Source of the DNA: Amorphophallus konjac
Taxonomy: Eukaryota; Streptophyta; Magnoliopsida; Alismatales; Araceae
DNA length: 64,000 bases
NCBI GenBank assembly: GCA_022559845.1
Contig: JAHNEJ010003406.1
Span: forward strand, 1-64,000
Direction: 5' to 3'
This document shows, one piece after another, positions 1 to 11,094 of the stretch (positions within the stretch are counted from its first letter, which is position 1; the number at the start of each line of letters is the position of its first letter). The notes beneath the pieces are model-generated. The model saw nothing but the letters and a program-made list of their open reading frames with translations, was not told the DNA's origin and ran no database searches. The position numbers and the translations under genes are program-made.

Positions 1-589
1 GACCTTCGGGTTTTGACGGTTCGACCGTTGAGTTTCGGTCTTCTCGTACCGTGGCACGTGTGTCGGTTTGCGTGCCGTTAGGGTCTAGTTCTGTAGAGTA
101 CAGGGCTTTCCTTTCCGAGGTACCTTTCTACCGCTAGAGTAGTGGTTTCTCGTTTTTCGAGGTAGGGTTCGAGTGATCCCTACTGAGTCTTGTTCCGAGA
201 CTCATTCCCTGCGTGTTTTCACCGTGTTTCAGGTGAGGCGCCACCTTCGGGGAGCGTGTCAGGAGCGCAGCGGAAGCGTGGTGCGGGTGCCCAGAGGTAG
301 TGCCAGAGGTCAGAGCCGGGGGATGCCCCGTGTAGCTGTACTTTTCTTTCTTGTCACTGTACTAGTCGTGGACTACTGTTGCTGTTGTTGTTATTTTATT
401 GAGGACCATGTAAAATGTTAATTCATTTCCTGCTTAATATCATAACTGTTTAATTTCTGCAATTATTTGTGATGCTTGTGTAGTTTCCACACCATCCTTT
501 TAACCCTTCCGAGTCTTCGGGCTCGTGGGTGGCGGTGCGAGTCTCGGGTTATCGGGCCTTCCCGGTAATCGGATTCTCGGGTCGTTACA
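1..589 (+). repeat. 3' portion of the 5' LTR of Tekay copy 1
   Basis: The sequence is cut by the window edge and ends CGGGTCGTTACA directly before the primer-binding site. It matches 7535-8123 at a constant offset of 7534 bases, so there is no net indel between the two LTRs over this stretch. Confidence 0.95.
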
Positions 590-591
590 GC

Positions 592-604
592 TGGTATCAG
601 AGCC
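592..604 (+). promoter_or_regulatory. Primer-binding site (tRNA-iMet type) of Tekay copy 1
   Basis: TGGTATCAGAGCC begins two bases after the LTR end. This is the usual plant retrotransposon primer site, complementary to the 3' end of initiator methionine tRNA, where minus-strand cDNA synthesis starts. Confidence 0.93.
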
Positions 605-753
605 AAGTTGTGGAATTACATGAGAATCATAGGTAATTGTAGTGGTCCACTAGTCCACAACGATGATGTACAGATGACGCTGGCATTGGGCACCGCGTGT
701 TTTATTCTGACCTTCCGTTTCTGAGTTTTCTGTCTTGTGCTTAAGGAGCGAGG

Positions 754-3700
754 ATGGCGCCGAGGAGGAGTTCTCGCTCTCAGCAGGGGCAGTCGGCTGG
801 AGGTCAGGAGATCCAGCAGGGGGTCCAGAGGGACCAGGAGGAGCATAGCAGAGTTCCGGGAGCTACCGAGGCCGCGGATGCTGCGAGGGCTCCGGGGGCC
901 GAGGGTTTTCTCCGTGGCATGTACCATCTCATGGCTCAGCAGTTCGGCGGAGAGGCCGGTGAGGGCTCGTCAGTCAGGGGTGGGCCAGGCCGAGCAGTGA
1001 GGGACTTCATGCAGTTCCATCCACCTTACTTTAGCGGCCAGGCAGACCCTGATGCGGCTCGTGATTGGCTTGATGAGATGGAGCGGGTGTTCAGTTCTGC
1101 GAAGAGTGCTGTCGAGGACAGAGTGGTGTTGGCCTACAACCAGTTGCAGGGTACGGCTCGGAGGTGGTGGTCTTCCGAGTGGAAGACGTCCTTTCAGCTT
1201 CGTCCGCTTGAGCAGATCGAGTGGGATGACTTTGTCAGTGCTTTCGAGCGTACGTACTGTCCAGATATTGTTGCTACGCAGCGGATGCGGGAGTTTCTGG
1301 AGCTGGTGCAGGGTGCATGTCCGTGTTGCAGTACAGGGCCCGATTTGTCGAGCTGGGTCGGTACGCACCTCATATTATGGAGCATGAGAGGGTGAGGACG
1401 ACGCAGTTTGTGCAGGGCTTGAGGCTGGAGCTGAGGCACCATCTGATCGCGAATGGGGCCACTGATCTCGAGACGGCGTCTCGTGTTGCGATTTCCTTGG
1501 AGATGGATATGCAGAGGACTCGAGGACCGATCAGCCAGGGGCAGTCTGTGTCAGGTCGCAGCCAGCAGTCGGCTACTCAGCAGCAGGGTTTCTTTCAGTC
1601 TGCGTCAGGTGGTTCAGGAGTACCGGCATCGGCAGCTTCGGTGACAGGATCTGCGTCCTTTGGCACGGAGGTCAAAAAGTTCTTCAAGAAGGGGTTCGGC
1701 AAGAAGAAGTCCAAGGATCAGGGGCAGGCTTCATCGGGCAGTGTGCAGCAGCCGTTTCCTTTGCAGCGACAGGGATCGGTGGGTGGATCGCGAGGACCTT
1801 GTCCACGGTGTAGTGGGACCCACCCAGGCAGGCAGTGCACGGCGCCGATCATCTGTTTTCGGTGTGACCAGCCAGGGCACATGGCGCGTGACTGTCCTCA
1901 GAGGCCGCCGCAGCAGCAGGTTTCCCAGCAGCAGCAGCAGGGACAGTATCCGCCGCTACCCAGGTCAGCTAGTGTGGGAGGCAGGCAGAGAGCTCGTGGC
2001 CAGATCACGCACTTGACCAGGGCAGAGGCAATGGCGTCGCAGCTCGTGGAAGGTACCGTTCAGATTTTGGGTTGTGCGGCTCGGGTTTTATTTGATTCTG
2101 GCGCGTCTCATTCGTTTATTTCGGAGGATTTCGCGTCGAGCGTCGAGGAGCCGGTGACCCAGTTGTCCTGTGATTTGGCTGTGGAGTTGCCTTCGGGTGA
2201 CTTTATGGTCACTCCGTATTGCTTCGACCAGGTTCCGGTGTGGATCGATGGACGGAGTATGCCAGGCAGGTTGTATGCGTTGCAGCTTTGGGATTACGAC
2301 GTAATTCTAGGCATGGATTGGCTCGAGACTCATGGAGCGGTGGTGGATTGTGGAATGAAGAGGGTCTACTTCCAACATCCGAGCAAGAGGACCTTCTATT
2401 TCCAAGGTATCCGTTCCGCCTCTTCTCGATTTATTATCTCTGCTATTCGAGCCCGTCGATTGCTTGATTCAGGTTGCCAGGGTTTTCTCGCGTCAGTGGT
2501 TGTGTCTGACCGGATGGAGCCGAATGTCGAGGACATTGCGGTGGTGTGCGAGTTTCCCGATGTTTTTCCTGAGGAGTTGCCTGGATTACCTCCCCAGCGG
2601 GAGATCGATTTCGTGATCGAGGTTGTACCTGGTACGGGACCTTTGGCGAAGGCTCCCTACCGTATGGCCCCCGCTGAGTTGAGGGAGTTGAGGGCGCAGT
2701 TGCAGGAACTGTTGGCCAAGGGGTACATTCGTCCGAGCTTTTCCCCTTGGGGTGCGCCCGTGTTGTTCGTGAAGAAGAAGGACGGTAGTCTGCGGCTATG
2801 CATTGACTATCGGCAGCTGAATGACGTGACCATTAGGAACAAGTATCCATTGCCGCGGATTGATGATTTGTTCGACCAGCTGCAGTCTGCGCGAGTGTTC
2901 TCGCGGATTGATTTGCGGTCCGGTTACTATCAGCTGAGAATTCGCGAGTCCGATGTGGAGAAGACTGCATTCAGTACGAGGTACGGGCATTATGAGTTTC
3001 TGGTGATGCCGTTTGGGCTCACCAATGCCCCAGCAGCCTTCATGGACTTGATGCAGAGGGTGTTCCACCCGTATTTGGACCAGTTCGTGGTCATTTTCGT
3101 GGATGACATCCTTGTTTATTCGCGGTCTGCTGAGGAGCATGCGTACCATTTGGGTGTGGTGCTGCAGACGTTGCGAGATCACCAGTTGTTTGCGAAGCTC
3201 AGCAAGTGCGAGTTTTGGCTCAGTGAGGTGCACTTTCTGGGGCACGTGATTTCTGGTGATGGTATTTCCGTGGATCCCGCCAAGGTCGAGGCTGTGATGC
3301 AATGGCCGAGGCCGAGGTCGGTGACGGAGATCCGGAGTTTCTTGGGGCTTGCGGGTTATTATCGCCGGTTTATCCAGGATTTTTCCCGCATTGCGACCCC
3401 GATGACGAGGCTCACGCGGAAGGATGTGCCTTTCGTCTGGTCCGAGGAGTGTGAGCAGAGCTTTAGGGAACTGAAGAGATTGCTCACCTCGGCTCCGGTG
3501 TTGGTTTTGCCTTCTGGATCGGGAGGTTTTGTGGTGTGTACAGATGCTTCCGGCGTCGGATTGGGTGCTGTTCTGATGCAGCATGGTAGAGTGGTGGCTT
3601 ATGCATCTCGGCAGCTAAAGCCCCATGAGGAGAACTACCCTACCCATGACCTTGAGTTGGCGGCAGTGATCTTCGCGCTGAAGATCTGGAGGCATTATCT

Positions 3701-5415
3701 GTACGGTGAGAAGTTCGAGGTGTTCACTGACCATCAGAGTTTGAGGTATGTGTTCTCGCAGAGAGATCTGAACCTCAGACAGAGGCGTTGGATGGAGTTC
3801 ATGAAGGACTATGACTTCACCCTGTCTTATCAGCCGGGCAGGATGAATGTCGTCGCCGATGCCTTGAGTAGGAAGGTCGTGATCAGTACCTTGATGCTGA
3901 GGAAGTGGAGGCTCTGGGAACAGGTGCCCGAGGTGTCCTTCAGGCTCAAGATTCCCCAGAGCCAGGGTTGGCAGTGCTTGCGAGTCTGACTGTCACTCCT
4001 GCTATTCGTCGTCAGGTGACAGAGGCTCAGCATGCGGACCCTGAGTTGCCCCGGATTCTTGCGATGGCTGATGTGGAGCTCGGCGAGGACGGTGCTGCGA
4101 GGTTTCGTGGCAGGCTGTACGTCCCAGCGGAGGAGCAGGTTCGTCGTGCGGTGTTGCGTGAGGCTCATGGGAGCAGGTACACTGTGCACCCGGGTGCGAC
4201 GAAGATGTATCGGAACTTGCGGAGGCAGTTCTGGTGGCCTGGCATGAAGAGAGATGTTGCCGAATTTGTGGCCAGGTGCCTGATCTGTCAGCAAGTGAAG
4301 GCAGAGCATCAGCGACCAGGCGGTACTCTCCAGCCCTTGGATGTTCCTGCTTGGAAGTGGGACCATGTGACCACGGATTTTGTGGTGGGGTTGCCCAGAA
4401 CCCCGACTGGGCAGGACAGTATTTGGTTGCTGGTGGATCGGCTGACGAAGGTGACGCGGTTGCTACCGGTCAAAGTCAGCTGGAGCGTGCCTAAGTTGGC
4501 TCGTCTTTATGTGGAGCAGATCGTTCTGTTGCATGGGGTTCCCATTTCGATCGTGTCGGATCGGGATCCGCGCTTCACTTCTGGATTCTGGAGGAGTTTC
4601 CAGCGAGCTCTTGGCACGGAGTTGGCATTTAGCTCGGCGTATCATCCACAGTCAGATGGTCAGTCTGAGAGGACCATTCAGACTTTGGAGGACATGCTGA
4701 GATCCTGCTGCCTGGAGTGGCAGGGGAGTTGGATTCATCACCTACCGTTAGTGGAGTTTGCCTATAACAACAGCTTTCATTCGAGCATAGGCATGGCTCC
4801 TTATGAGGCATTGTATGGGCGTCCTTGTCGGACTCCACTTGATTGGTTTGAGGTGGGTGAGCGTGTTTTGACGGGACCGGAATTGGTGCAGCAATGTGTG
4901 GATGTTGTGCACCTGGTTCGTCAGAACATGTTGGCGGCCCAGAGTCGGCAGAAGAGCTATGCTGACCGTAGGCGGCAGCCCCTCGAGTTCGCCGTGGGCG
5001 ATCATGTGTTCTTGAGAGTTTCTCCGATGAAGGGGGTGATGCGTTTGGACGGCGTGGGAAGCTGAGTCCCCGCTATATTGGTCCTTTCGCGATTGTGGAG
5101 CGCATCGGTGAGGTTGCTTACCGGTTGCAGTTACCCTCTGAGTTGGCGTCGGTGCATGACGTGTTCCACGTCTCTATGTTGCGGAAGTATATGCCCGATG
5201 ACTCTCATGTGCTCGAGTTTTCCGTTTGGCCTGAGGTGACTCCAGATCTTTCTCTCCCAGAGTTTCTGATCCGCGTGGAGGATAGGCGAGAGCAGCGCCT
5301 GCGGAACAAGGTTATTCCCTTGGTCAAGGTCGTGTGGCAACGACACTCTGGTGGTGAGGCTTCGTGGGAACGTGAGGACGAGATGCGTCAGCAGTTCCCG
5401 TATCTGTTTGAGTGA
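754..5415 (+). pseudogene. Tekay copy 1 gag-pol polyprotein, broken by three 1-bp frameshifts
   Basis: The start codon at 754 opens a gag protein beginning MAPRRSSRSQ. In order come the gag domain, a CCHC knuckle (1854-1895), an aspartic protease with DSGA (2094-2105), a reverse transcriptase with FVDD (3096-3107), RNase H starting TDAS near 3540, an integrase with an HHCC zinc site (about 4160-4295) and DDE core (Asp near 4375 and 4560, Glu near 4668), then a GPY/F-like region and a chromodomain-like tail ending at 5415. Comparison with the sister copy on the minus strand shows single-base deletions near 1315 (gag), 3959 (between RNase H and integrase) and 5049 (integrase C-terminus), so the reading frame changes three times. 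No full-length polyprotein can be made as read. Sequencing or assembly indels are an alternative, given the identical LTRs. Confidence 0.93.
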
Positions 5416-5469
5416 GTCTTCCTCTTCTTTCCCCTTGGGTTGTTCTCAATTTCGAGGACGAAATTCCTT

Positions 5470-5482
5470 AAGGGGGGAGGGC
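5470..5482 (+). promoter_or_regulatory. Polypurine tract of Tekay copy 1
   Basis: A purine run AAGGGGGGAGGG lies immediately before the 3' LTR start at 5483. This is the plus-strand primer position expected for an LTR retrotransposon. Confidence 0.85.
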
Positions 5483-5820
5483 TGTAATATCCCGGACCTT
5501 TCGGATCCTTCTTCGTGGGTCCCGGATCTAGTTTTCGGAGTGTCCGGCTCCGTTGTGTCCGAAATTTCGTTTCGGACATCTTTCGTGTTCGGATCGGCGC
5601 GATCCGGAGTCGTTTCGGAGGCCCGGAGGCGTTCCGCGGCTTTTTCCGCGTGTGTTTTCCGATTTCCGGTGTGTGTTTCGGCTTTTTCTTCGGACGCTCG
5701 CTGCGGGCGAACCGGGCAGTTCCCCGAGGCACGAGTGGTACCGTTGCGATCGGTGCGTTCCGAGGATTCCGGAAATGTATTTTTCTAATTTTCGGTATTT
5801 TTCCGAAAAATCGGATTTTC

Positions 5821-5828
5821 TATATATT
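5821..5828 (+). promoter_or_regulatory. LTR TATA box (Tekay copy 1)
   Basis: TATATATT lies about 340 bases into the LTR, before a long CT-rich leader. The related LTRs have TATA-like motifs at the equivalent place (34462-34470 and 41938-41946 on minus, 45571-45580 on plus, 50850-50856 on minus). Confidence 0.6.
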
Positions 5829-6384
5829 CCCATTTTCTTTTCTTTTCTTTTTCTTCTTTTCTCTTTTCTTCTTCTTCCTCTCTCTCCCTCACGCGACCGT
5901 GGCCGGCTCTCTCCCTCCTTCTCTCCCGTTCGACCGTGCCGACCCCCGTTCCGGCTGCAGACGGCGGCGGTGCGACGGCGCGAGGACGTGGGTGACGTGG
6001 TGGCGATCGTGCGGGCATACGGCGAGCGTGGGAGGCGTGGAGAGGCGAGATTCTAGCGGCGTTCTTCGCGACTTCGAGCTCGGATCGGAGCGTTTCGTCG
6101 CGGACCGGAGGTAGGGTGACGTTCCTTAGCCTCATGTCTTCCGTCCCCGTGAGTTTCAGCTCGAGACGAGGTCGAGAGGGGTTTATTTTGAGCCGGGAAG
6201 GGCCGATCATGCCGCGGGGTGAGTTCGTCCGATCCATCGTTTTGAGCCCCGATTTCACGGTTTAAGGGCGTAGGAGCATGCTAGGGGGCTTGGGGGTTCT
6301 TCTCTCGCCATTTCCCCCTCCGTGGGGTTTGTTTTGAGGCTGATTGGGCGATTCCGGTGAGGTTCGCCATTTTCTCGCCGGTGA

Positions 6385-6990
6385 GCGATGTGCGGTCGAA
6401 CCAGTGGCCGCACAACCCCTATGCGGTTCCGTTCGGACCGTTCATCGGCTCGGCGCGCTTTGGGTGAGGCTTGGCGCGCAGTGGGCTTGAGCGGTCTATC
6501 GTGGGACCGCATATCCTAATGTGCGGCCCCACAGCTACCGCCCAACCCCAAGGGTTTTGACCGTTGGTTGTGACCGTTGTGCAGTGCTCTGGGATGTGCG
6601 GCCAGGAGCTGACCGCATAACCCCTTGCACGGCCAGGTGCTGGCCGTACATCCCCTAGCGCTATGGTTGGATGTGCGGTCTGGCCCTGACCGCACAACAC
6701 CTGAACGGCTAAGCCGTAGCCGCCCTTCCCCAAGTGCGGCTAAGGACTAACCGTCCAGGCTTTTTACCGTTGGGAGACGAGCGGCCAGGAGGTGACCGTT
6801 CTCACCCACGTGCGGTCAAGAGTTGGCCGCACATCTGTTTGAACGGTCCTGTGTTGGCCGTTTATCCGTCGTTTGGACCCTGGGTGGAACGGTCCTGATA
6901 TGACCGTTCTAATCCTTGTGCGGTCCCTGTGTGACCGCACATCCCTGAGCGGCCCAGTGTGGACCGTTCAAGGGTACGGGTTGCGTCGGT
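6385..6990 (+). repeat. Array of short palindromes inside the copy-1 LTR
   Basis: Many 23-24 bp inverted repeats of the form stem(8)-loop(7-8)-stem(8) are spaced irregularly. Examples are 6390-6413, 6673-6695 (GTGCGGTC/GACCGCAC, perfect), 6811-6833, 6887-6909 (GAACGGTC/GACCGTTC, perfect) and 6919-6941. Loops differ while stems are conserved. Confidence 0.75.
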
Positions 6991-8123
6991 GTGTCTCTCG
7001 TCGTACAGAGTGTACCGGGAGATGTTGTTGTCAGCTGGTCACCGTGCGTCGGTGTTGGTACAAGGAGCGTTCCTCGTACCTGCAGTTGCACCGTTGTTTT
7101 CCGAGACTTGAGAGTCTACTCCTTCTGTGACCCTCCACTAGTCGTAGCCTACTAGTACGCGTGTGCTAGTCGCACCAGGGAGTGGTGTACGGGCTGACCT
7201 TTAGAGACGGTTTGTGGACCGGTTACCGTTGGGCCCCACGTCTTGCAGCCAGAGTCCGGCTGAGGGGAAAACCGGTCAGAGGGCCAGACCAGGGACGCGC
7301 GGTCTGTGTGTGCACACGTGGTTGGGGGCGGTTGGACCCACGTCGACGGGCGTGACCCCAGCTAGTCACTTGTTGTAGTTACTTGTACGGTGTTTGCGCC
7401 TCGGGTAGGACCTACCATGTCAGGCGGTTCACCTGCGGTGCGGTGTAAGACGTCAGGGGACGCTACCGGCTGTGCTTCTAGTGGGTGGTACTCCTGTTGA
7501 GTACGGAGTGTCAGACTGTCAGTCGTGTGTTTCCGACCTTCGGGTTTTGACGGTTCGACCGTTGAGTTTCGGTCTTCTCGTACCGTGGCACGTGTGTCGG
7601 TTTGCGTGCCGTTAGGGTCTAGTTCTGTAGAGTACAGGGCTTTCCTTTCCGAGGTACCTTTCTACCGCTAGAGTAGTGGTTTCTCGTTTTTCGAGGTAGG
7701 GTTCGAGTGATCCCTACTGAGTCTTGTTCCGAGACTCATTCCCTGCGTGTTTTCACCGTGTTTCAGGTGAGGCGCCACCTTCGGGGAGCGTGTCAGGAGC
7801 GCAGCGGAAGCGTGGTGCGGGTGCCCAGAGGTAGTGCCAGAGGTCAGAGCCGGGGGATGCCCCGTGTAGCTGTACTTTTCTTTCTTGTCACTGTACTAGT
7901 CGTGGACTACTGTTGCTGTTGTTGTTATTTTATTGAGGACCATGTAAAATGTTAATTCATTTCCTGCTTAATATCATAACTGTTTAATTTCTGCAATTAT
8001 TTGTGATGCTTGTGTAGTTTCCACACCATCCTTTTAACCCTTCCGAGTCTTCGGGCTCGTGGGTGGCGGTGCGAGTCTCGGGTTATCGGGCCTTCCCGGT
8101 AATCGGATTCTCGGGTCGTTACA

Positions 8124-10016
8124 TGATCTGTCTTAAACACAGCTGAGTGGTGGCTAAATTACGGCACAAGTGCACCCGTATTAAGGAAGATCGCAATGAG
8201 AGTTCTATCGCAAACATCCTCGTCGAGTGGGTGTGAGCGGAATTGGTCGACGTTCTCCTTCTTGCATACTAAGCTGAGGAATAGGCTAACACACCGTAGG
8301 CTAGATAAAATGGTGTATGTTCATTACAACATGAGGCTAAAGGTCCGGCATGTACAAATGGATACAAGGAGAGGAGAGGGAGATTACGACCCAACGGATG
8401 CTGTGTACTTGCGAGACGATGACGACCCTATGGTAGCATGGGTTGCAAGAGCCACAACCGAGCGTGGTGAGGCAGAATTAGACGAGGAGGCTGAAGAACC
8501 TGGCGAGACACCACGGCCTAATACTTTTCTCGTATCAGCTGTACAAGAGGCAGTCGGGGAGGGAGATGACACCCATGTGCATTTGGGTGGTGACGACTCT
8601 GCAACGGGACGTGATGATGAAATTAATTTAGATGAAGACCTCGTCATTGGGGGTGGAGACACATCGTATGCGTATGATGATACAGCATGGGAGCGATTGA
8701 TCCAACCCCCATTAATTGAGCGTCAAGAGCCACCTCAGGTGAATTAATACATGAAAATCGAATCGCAAATTTCATTAGATAGCATAGTCATATATTTATG
8801 TATGATAGCAATATATTGCAGGTCGGTCCGACAAATGACAACATTGCGGGAGAACAGTGGTCTCGAGTTGCTGTACCGCGGCATTCAATATCTGCGGAAC
8901 CAAGAAGGTTATCCACTTCAAGAGAGGCTAGGGGGAGTTCCTCATTTAGAGAGGTGAAATTATATTGTCATTTCTACATTTGTTAATATATAATTCATTG
9001 GTAATTGAATATATTCTTCTTTCAATTGTGTAGTCTTCGGGAGCATCGAAACAACCATCTCAGTCTGCTGCGCCCCGACGCTCAACATCTAAGACTAAGG
9101 CACCCAATCAGTCTTCTCAGGTATACGTACAGACTTACACAATAGAAAGTAAATTGAAAAATTATCTAAACAGGCTTCTGCTTCTCAGGCATCTATAGGG
9201 ACACAACATGCAGCATGTAAGCCGCCCCCTGCTCCACAGAAGAAAAAATCATCATGGACCACATTATTCACCAGCAAGAAGGACAAGGGACCACCATTAA
9301 ATCCGATAGATTTTGCAGACATGGAGACATTAGATCCCAATGCAGATGACGACACTATCGAGCCTTCTGTTGAGCCCCGCATTAGTGGGAGTCATGACTC
9401 CGATGCTGAGAGTACACCGACAGGGTCTTCATCCCATGGAGGTGGTGGTTCTCAAGGTGACCAACGGAGTCCTCGTGAGAATACGAGTGCTGGTGGCAGA
9501 GAGTACAGCAGTGGTCATAGTAGAGGTCGTGGGGGCCGTCAACATGGCGCATGGACAGAGGAGCAGCACTTCACACATGCCACGCAAGATGAGGACCACG
9601 GTGTTCCACTGCCAGGGACGAGACGGGCAGCTGATCATTGGGATCCCTACTATGGAAGTTCGGTTGCAGACAGTACCAGCTATCAAGGCATGTTGTCTGA
9701 TTTTGAGAGGATGAGCACACATGAATCCCAGGGATCTGGAAGCTCGTATGGACGGTCATGGCCGCAGCAGCCGATGTATCATGGCGACTCAGATAACAGT
9801 AGTTCATTTTTCCCATCGTATCCATATCCTTATGCCGCAGCTGCGTCAGTAGAGGTCGTGTACGCACAAGGTTCGCATGAGTATGAATACTACGTACGCA
9901 TGTACTGGGAGAACTATTCAGGTTCAATGCGCTATGAAGACTATCTGTCCTATCTGCGGACCACATTTAATGTCAGATTGTTTGGAGATGGGCACTGGCC
10001 CAGTTTGGGTCCATAG
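8124..10016 (+). pseudogene. hAT transposase, 3' half with dimerisation domain (split by Tekay insertion)
   Basis: The frame is open from just inside the LTR junction. The first exon reads AEWWLNYGTSAPVLRK...SQTSSSSGCERNWSTF (8142-8253), the classic hAT C-terminal dimerisation block, followed by RNRLTHRRLDKMVYVHYN and an acidic segment. Consensus splice sites, all in phase 0, give exons to 8738, 8822-8953, 9034-9120 and 9174-10016, stop TAG at 10014. The last exon is low complexity, rich in Ser, Gly and Tyr, as in many plant hAT proteins. The catalytic part would lie left of the LTR and is not in the window. The Tekay insertion separates the halves, so the gene should be dead unless spliced around about 10 kb. 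Confidence 0.85.
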
Positions 10017-10148
10017 GCTTTATTAGTATGTATCATTTGGTTACATTTAGAACTAACTAATAATTAATTGTACATTTCTTCATATATAGAGTTTTGTACT
10101 TGTCATCGAAATCACTAATGTAAACTTTTACATCATTTGCAGGTCATC

Positions 10149-10706
10149 ATGGACGGACGGCGTCACCCTGCGTGGGAGCATGGATATTCTGTTGAGGGTG
10201 ATGGACATGTGCACTGTAGATACTGCGAACATCGCGTCACCGGCATACACAGGTTTGCGGAGCACCTTGCGGGAGTGGGACGCGATGTTCGTGCATGCGA
10301 CCGAGTTCCGGGAGATGTTCGACATTCCTTTCGGACATAGTTACATGATAGATACGGTTCTCGTAGCACACCGAGAACATCTTCTTCTACGTCCCGGGTA
10401 CCTCCACCACGAGCACATGGCGGAGCAGGATCTTCCTCCACGTCCAGAGTTCGAGCAGCACCAGCACCAGCAACAGTCGCACATGATAGAATTGAAGCTA
10501 TAGATGTAGTGATGACTTTTTTTACAGATTTTCATGTACCCTCCACCGCAGCACACGACCCATCATTTGTGCAGATGGTTACATATTTTCAGTCTCACCC
10601 ATATGTACCTCCACCCACTAGGATAGAGTTAGATTATACGGGTGATCAGTCTCATGTATCTGATGATGAGTTTTGGGATTCGGGCTTCACTGATGATGAG
10701 GATTAG
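10149..10706 (+). pseudogene. BED zinc finger plus start of DUF659, second hAT transposase N-terminus, with in-frame stop
   Basis: From the ATG at 10149 the product begins MDGRRHPAWEHG and carries a BED finger, C-x2-C-x7-H-x4-H (CRYCEHRVTGIHRFAEHLAG), as at the N-terminus of plant hAT transposases. A TAG at 10338-10340 interrupts, but the same frame continues with a basic Ser/Pro linker and then a DUF659-like start (FFTDFHVPSTAAHDPSFVQM), ending in an acidic tail at 10706. It lies downstream of, and in the same direction as, the C-terminal half of a hAT transposase, the reverse of the normal domain order. It may be a second, truncated copy or part of a two-gene element. A possible splice acceptor (TTTGCAG) precedes it at about 10136-10142. 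Confidence 0.7.
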
Positions 10707-10787
10707 TGAGTTTTGGGATTCGGATTACACACATGAGGAGGATGAGTGAGTTTTGGGATTCGGACTTCACAGATGGACACGGATTAG
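10667..10787 (+). repeat. Three 40-41 bp tandem repeats at the end of the BED/DUF659 frame
   Basis: Units at 10667-10706, 10707-10746 and 10747-10787 each start TGAGTTTTGGGATTCGG. The first encodes the C-terminal acidic residues and stop; the others lie after it. Confidence 0.9.
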
Positions 10788-11094
10788 TGAGTTTTTGTAT
10801 TTTATACTTCATGAATGAATGTCATTATTATGTCACTGTTTACTTTTACATATTTAGTAATTAAAATAAATTTTTATGTATTATATATAATAGGATGTTT
10901 AATTAAGCAGTGTAATATGTAATTTTTATATAATTTAATATGTATAATGTAGTATGGATCTATTATCATAAATAAACTATACATTCTAATATTTTTAAAT
11001 ATATATATACCATTTAATCTTTCAAAATAAATTTCTTAAAAATTTTAAAAAAAATTCCAAAAAAATCGCGTGGAGAATCAAAGGGCGGACCGGG

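Larger units (their letters stand above)
1..8123 (+). mobile_element. Ty3/gypsy Tekay (Del) chromovirus LTR retrotransposon, copy 1 (5' end outside window)
   Basis: The order LTR end, tRNA-iMet primer site, gag, protease, RT, RNase H, integrase, chromodomain-like tail, polypurine tract, LTR is seen on the plus strand. The 589 bases at the left edge repeat at 7535-8123 with no difference that I could find, so the insertion looks very recent. The LTRs begin TGTAATATCC and end GGGTCGTTACA. The 5' LTR starts left of the window, so the target duplication cannot be tested; the right flank begins TGATC. It sits inside a hAT transposase coding exon. Tekay assignment rests on the integrase C-terminal and chromodomain-like sequence plus long LTRs. 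It is closely related to the copy at 32141-42284. Confidence 0.93.
5483..8123 (+). repeat. 3' LTR of Tekay copy 1 (2641 bp)
   Basis: Begins TGTAATATCCCGG and ends GGGTCGTTACA. A TATA box at 5821-5828 is followed by a pyrimidine-rich stretch, the usual LTR promoter layout. Between about 6385 and 6990 it carries an array of short palindromes built on GTGCGGTC...GACCGCAC and GAACGGTC...GACCGTTC. Open frames inside it are short, lack homology and are not treated as genes. Confidence 0.93.

Noticed and set aside
173..421. Open frame of 82 codons, repeated exactly at 7707-7955
   Set aside because: It lies in the LTR and is duplicated only because LTRs are. No domain, and related frames in the other LTR copies differ.
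2796..3584. 262-codon frame antisense to reverse transcriptase
   Set aside because: Shadow of the gag-pol coding strand; the same happens opposite copy 2 (36708-37373).
6360..6990. CRISPR-like repeat array
   Set aside because: The units are palindromes of variable sequence without constant repeats and equal spacers, inside an LTR of a plant element.
1..8123. Endogenous pararetrovirus
   Set aside because: RT and zinc knuckle alone could suggest one, but LTRs, primer site, polypurine tract and integrase show a gypsy retrotransposon.
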